This document shows positions 6,774 to 8,049 of a stretch of DNA of 8,049 bases, piece by piece; the first letter of the stretch is position 1, and each line of letters opens with the position of its first letter. Source of the stretch: Mycoplasmataceae bacterium. Its GTDB lineage: Bacteria > Bacillota_I > Bacilli_A > Mycoplasmatales > Metamycoplasmataceae. Made by a program: the position numbers and the translations under genes. The stretch is taken from the NCBI GenBank assembly GCA_017511585.1, contig JAFWJI010000074.1, positions 1-8,049 on the forward strand. The letters are read 5' to 3'. Below the pieces are notes generated by a model that saw nothing but the letters and a program-made list of their open reading frames with translations, was not told the DNA's origin and made no database searches.

Positions 6774-6995
6774 ATGAAAAAATGTATCGAAAAAATAATT
6801 GATAAAAAATTTGATTCTGTCATAAATGGTTATAGTCCATTAAAAGTAGATATTTTTTTAGATTCTATAATTTCTGATTTAAAACAATTTGAAGAAGATT
6901 TTTCAAAATTAGAAGAAAAAGTTAAAGAATTAGAAATTGAAAATAAAAAATTAAAAGAACAATTAGAAAAAGAAAATAAAATTGATATAAAATAA
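6774..6995 (+). CDS. Short DivIVA/GpsB-like coiled-coil protein
   Basis: A 73-residue protein. Residues 11-36 (KKFDSVINGYSPLKVDIFLD, then SIISDL) match the N-terminal DivIVA/GpsB signature 'F..V.RGYDxxEVDxFLDxI..D'. A continuous, Glu/Lys-rich coiled coil follows to about residue 68. DivIVA and GpsB are cytoplasmic scaffolds at the membrane and division site. Bacillus GpsB is about 98 residues with a separate C-terminal oligomerisation segment; this protein ends within the first coiled coil and so seems to lack it. A good Shine-Dalgarno and compact spacing after tyrS support expression. The partner is unknown; GpsB's usual penicillin-binding-protein partners are not expected in a wall-less mollicute. 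The short motif makes the assignment good but not certain. Confidence 0.7.
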   Translation: MKKCIEKIIDKKFDSVINGYSPLKVDIFLDSIISDLKQFEEDFSKLEEKVKELEIENKKLKEQLEKENKIDIK

Positions 6996-7040
6996 TAAAC
7001 ATAAAAGTAACATATATATTGTTGTAGATTATTATCTAAG

Positions 7041-7889
7041 ATGAGGTTCAAAACAAAAACAAAAAGTTCAAACAATATAAAAAAAATTTTTCATAATTGA
7101 AAATTAACAACTCAAGAAATAGCTTTTATGGCTATATTATTAGCCTTATATACTGTTATTAAATATCTTACTAATTTAGTATTAACAGGTCCTTTAAATA
7201 TCAGTATAGAATTATTTTTTTGAATTATTAATGGTGTTTTATTTACTCCTTTAAAAGGTGCTTTTTTTTCTATTTTATGTGATACAGTATTTTGTTTTTT
7301 TACTTCAGGAATTGCTTATTGGATGATTGAATATGCAATTATTGCACCTATAGTTAGTCTTGTTTCTTCATTTTTTTTAAAAATGTATAAAGAAAAAAAT
7401 AAATCAACAATAGTGTTTTGTATATCGGTAATATTAATTTTAATTGCTTCAACTTTAATTATTTTTTTCATTCAATTATTTAATGGAAAATTTAATTATG
7501 AAGGTGTTGATTCTAAAAAAATATTTCCTTTATTTATTTATTTATTAATTTCATTTTTATGTTTTTCAATGCTTGCATTTTTAATAACTGCTTTAGTTTT
7601 ATTTAAAAAGAATAATAATTGAAAATACATTAAATGGTTACACTATTTAACATTAATAATTTTAGTTATTATTATTTTTAGATGATTATGAGGACCTTAT
7701 GCATATCTTCAATTTTCAAAAAGGTTTTATTCAAAAAAAATCGATTTTGCAAAACAATACCCAATTTCATTATTTGGTATTGTCACTAAATCTTGTTTAA
7801 CGATACCAATTATTTCATCAATAACTATTCCAATGTTATCAATATTAGAAAGATTAAAAACTTCCAATCATAATAAAAATAGATTTTAA
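7041..7889 (+). CDS. ECF transporter S component (FolT-like family)
   Basis: Predicted integral membrane substrate-capture subunit of an energy-coupling-factor vitamin transporter, 282 residues. A basic cytoplasmic N-terminus (1-20) precedes LTTQEIAFMAILLALYTVIK, the usual first helix. The family pattern follows: NISIELFFWIINGVLFTPLKGAFFSILCDT (a run split at 53-72 and 73-82), then GIAYWMIEYAIIAPIVSLVS (90-109). Hydrophobic spans lie near 24-45, 54-78, 92-113, 122-146, 162-188, 201-217 and 243-268. S components are usually about 170-210 residues, so this one has extra loops and a C-terminal helix. Five UGA-Trp codons (W20, W61, W194, W215, W217) occur beside two UGG. The ATG at 7041 is the first in frame after a stop at 7008. 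The substrate (folate, riboflavin or other) cannot be told. The EcfA and EcfT genes are not in the window. Confidence 0.78.
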
Positions 7890-7907
7890 TATGTTTATAA
7901 AATAATA

Positions 7908-7935
7908 AAAAAGCACCTTAGAAAAGGTGCTTTTT
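7908..7935 (+). terminator. Bidirectional Rho-independent terminator
   Basis: AAAAAGCACCTT (7908-7919) and AAGGTGCTTTTT (7924-7935) form a perfect 12-base-pair stem around an AGAA loop. The G/C-containing core is flanked by A and T runs, so it works on both strands. It lies 18 bases after the transporter gene and ends the plus-strand operon. On the minus strand it could end the gene entering from the right edge. Confidence 0.92.
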
Positions 7936-8001
7936 ACAATATTGTATAACCTCTATAAATAAGGTTGTTTAAATTTAACATATAATCGATTATTTTAAAA
8001 A
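7936..8001. other. Intergenic spacer with small inverted repeats
   Basis: Between the terminator and the right-edge gene there is a perfect palindrome, ACAATATTGT (7936-7945), and an AACCT/AGGTT inverted repeat (7948-7952 with 7962-7966). These may reinforce minus-strand termination. No gene or RNA is recognised here. Confidence 0.3.
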
Positions 8002-8049
8002 TTATAAATTAGCAAATTTTTTCAATGTTCTAACAAATTGTGAAACATA
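8002..8049 (-). CDS. Possible 3' end of an unidentified gene
   Basis: One minus-strand frame is open from the right edge and ends at TAA (8002-8004), giving the last 15 residues, YVSQFVRTLKKFANL. The bidirectional terminator about 67 bases further on fits a gene ending here. With so few codons, other frames are also partly open and no family can be named. It could equally be intergenic DNA. Confidence 0.35.
   Translation of the reverse strand, partial: YVSQFVRTLKKFANL

Noticed and set aside
6996..7040. Riboswitch, T-box or RNase P RNA before the transporter gene
   Set aside because: Only 45 bases are available, far too short for a vitamin riboswitch or for rnpB, which sits near gpsB in some Firmicutes. 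Only a five-base TAGAT/ATCTA hairpin (7025-7038) is seen.
6830..7075. Minus-strand open frame with hydrophobic residues opposite the DivIVA-like gene
   Set aside because: Antisense of Glu/Lys-rich coiled coil gives Phe/Ser/Leu-rich text that mimics a membrane protein.
7981..7986. Plus-strand TATAAT near the right edge as a promoter
   Set aside because: No -35 at suitable spacing and no plus-strand gene start follows within the window; the only downstream ATG meets TAA after one codon.
1..8049. CRISPR array, insertion sequence, tRNA or rRNA, phage genes
   Set aside because: No direct repeats with regular spacing, no transposase motifs, no cloverleaf-like or rRNA-like sequence were seen on reading both strands.

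Overview
The window reads as a chromosome segment from a Mollicute (mycoplasma-type) bacterium. It is very AT-rich, genes are packed a few bases apart, and UGA must be read as tryptophan: eleven in-frame UGA codons fall inside otherwise intact genes, one of them in the conserved GGSDQW motif of tyrosyl-tRNA synthetase. With UGA as Trp every internal gene is full length. Only the first gene (5' end missing) and the last (3' end only) are cut by the window. The gene content and the long GrpE suggest a Hominis-type mycoplasma, but that placement is inference.

Layout. (1) Positions 1-1622, plus strand: Xaa-Pro peptidase (partial), elongation factor P and a reduced Asp23/Gls24-family protein. This resembles the yqhT-efp-yqhY neighbourhood of Firmicutes. 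(2) Positions 1625-3544, minus strand: a heat-shock operon, hrcA then grpE. A degenerate CIRCE operator overlaps a perfect -10 box just upstream of hrcA. The two blocks converge with only two bases between stop codons. (3) Positions 3658-7889, plus strand: a likely operon of tRNA methyltransferase trmL, a second SpoU/TrmH-family methyltransferase, a YtpR-type tRNA-binding protein, tyrS, a very short DivIVA/GpsB-like protein and an ECF-transporter S component. It ends at a strong bidirectional terminator (7908-7935). (4) At the right edge, the last codons of an unidentified minus-strand gene may be visible.

Together the genes serve translation (EF-P, TyrRS, two RNA methylases, a tRNA-binding protein), protein quality control (HrcA, GrpE, peptidase), and one each of division scaffold-like and vitamin-uptake-like functions. 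No mobile elements, CRISPR arrays, tRNAs or rRNAs were seen. There is no stretch over 300 bases without a gene; the largest gap is the 113-base divergent promoter region at 3545-3657.

The most unusual points are: a GrpE whose N-terminal third looks like a degenerate FKBP/trigger-factor PPIase domain; an EF-P with Arg at the tip position that is usually a modified Lys; the CIRCE/-10 overlap with a probably leaderless hrcA; and a 73-residue DivIVA-like protein in an organism expected to lack a cell wall.
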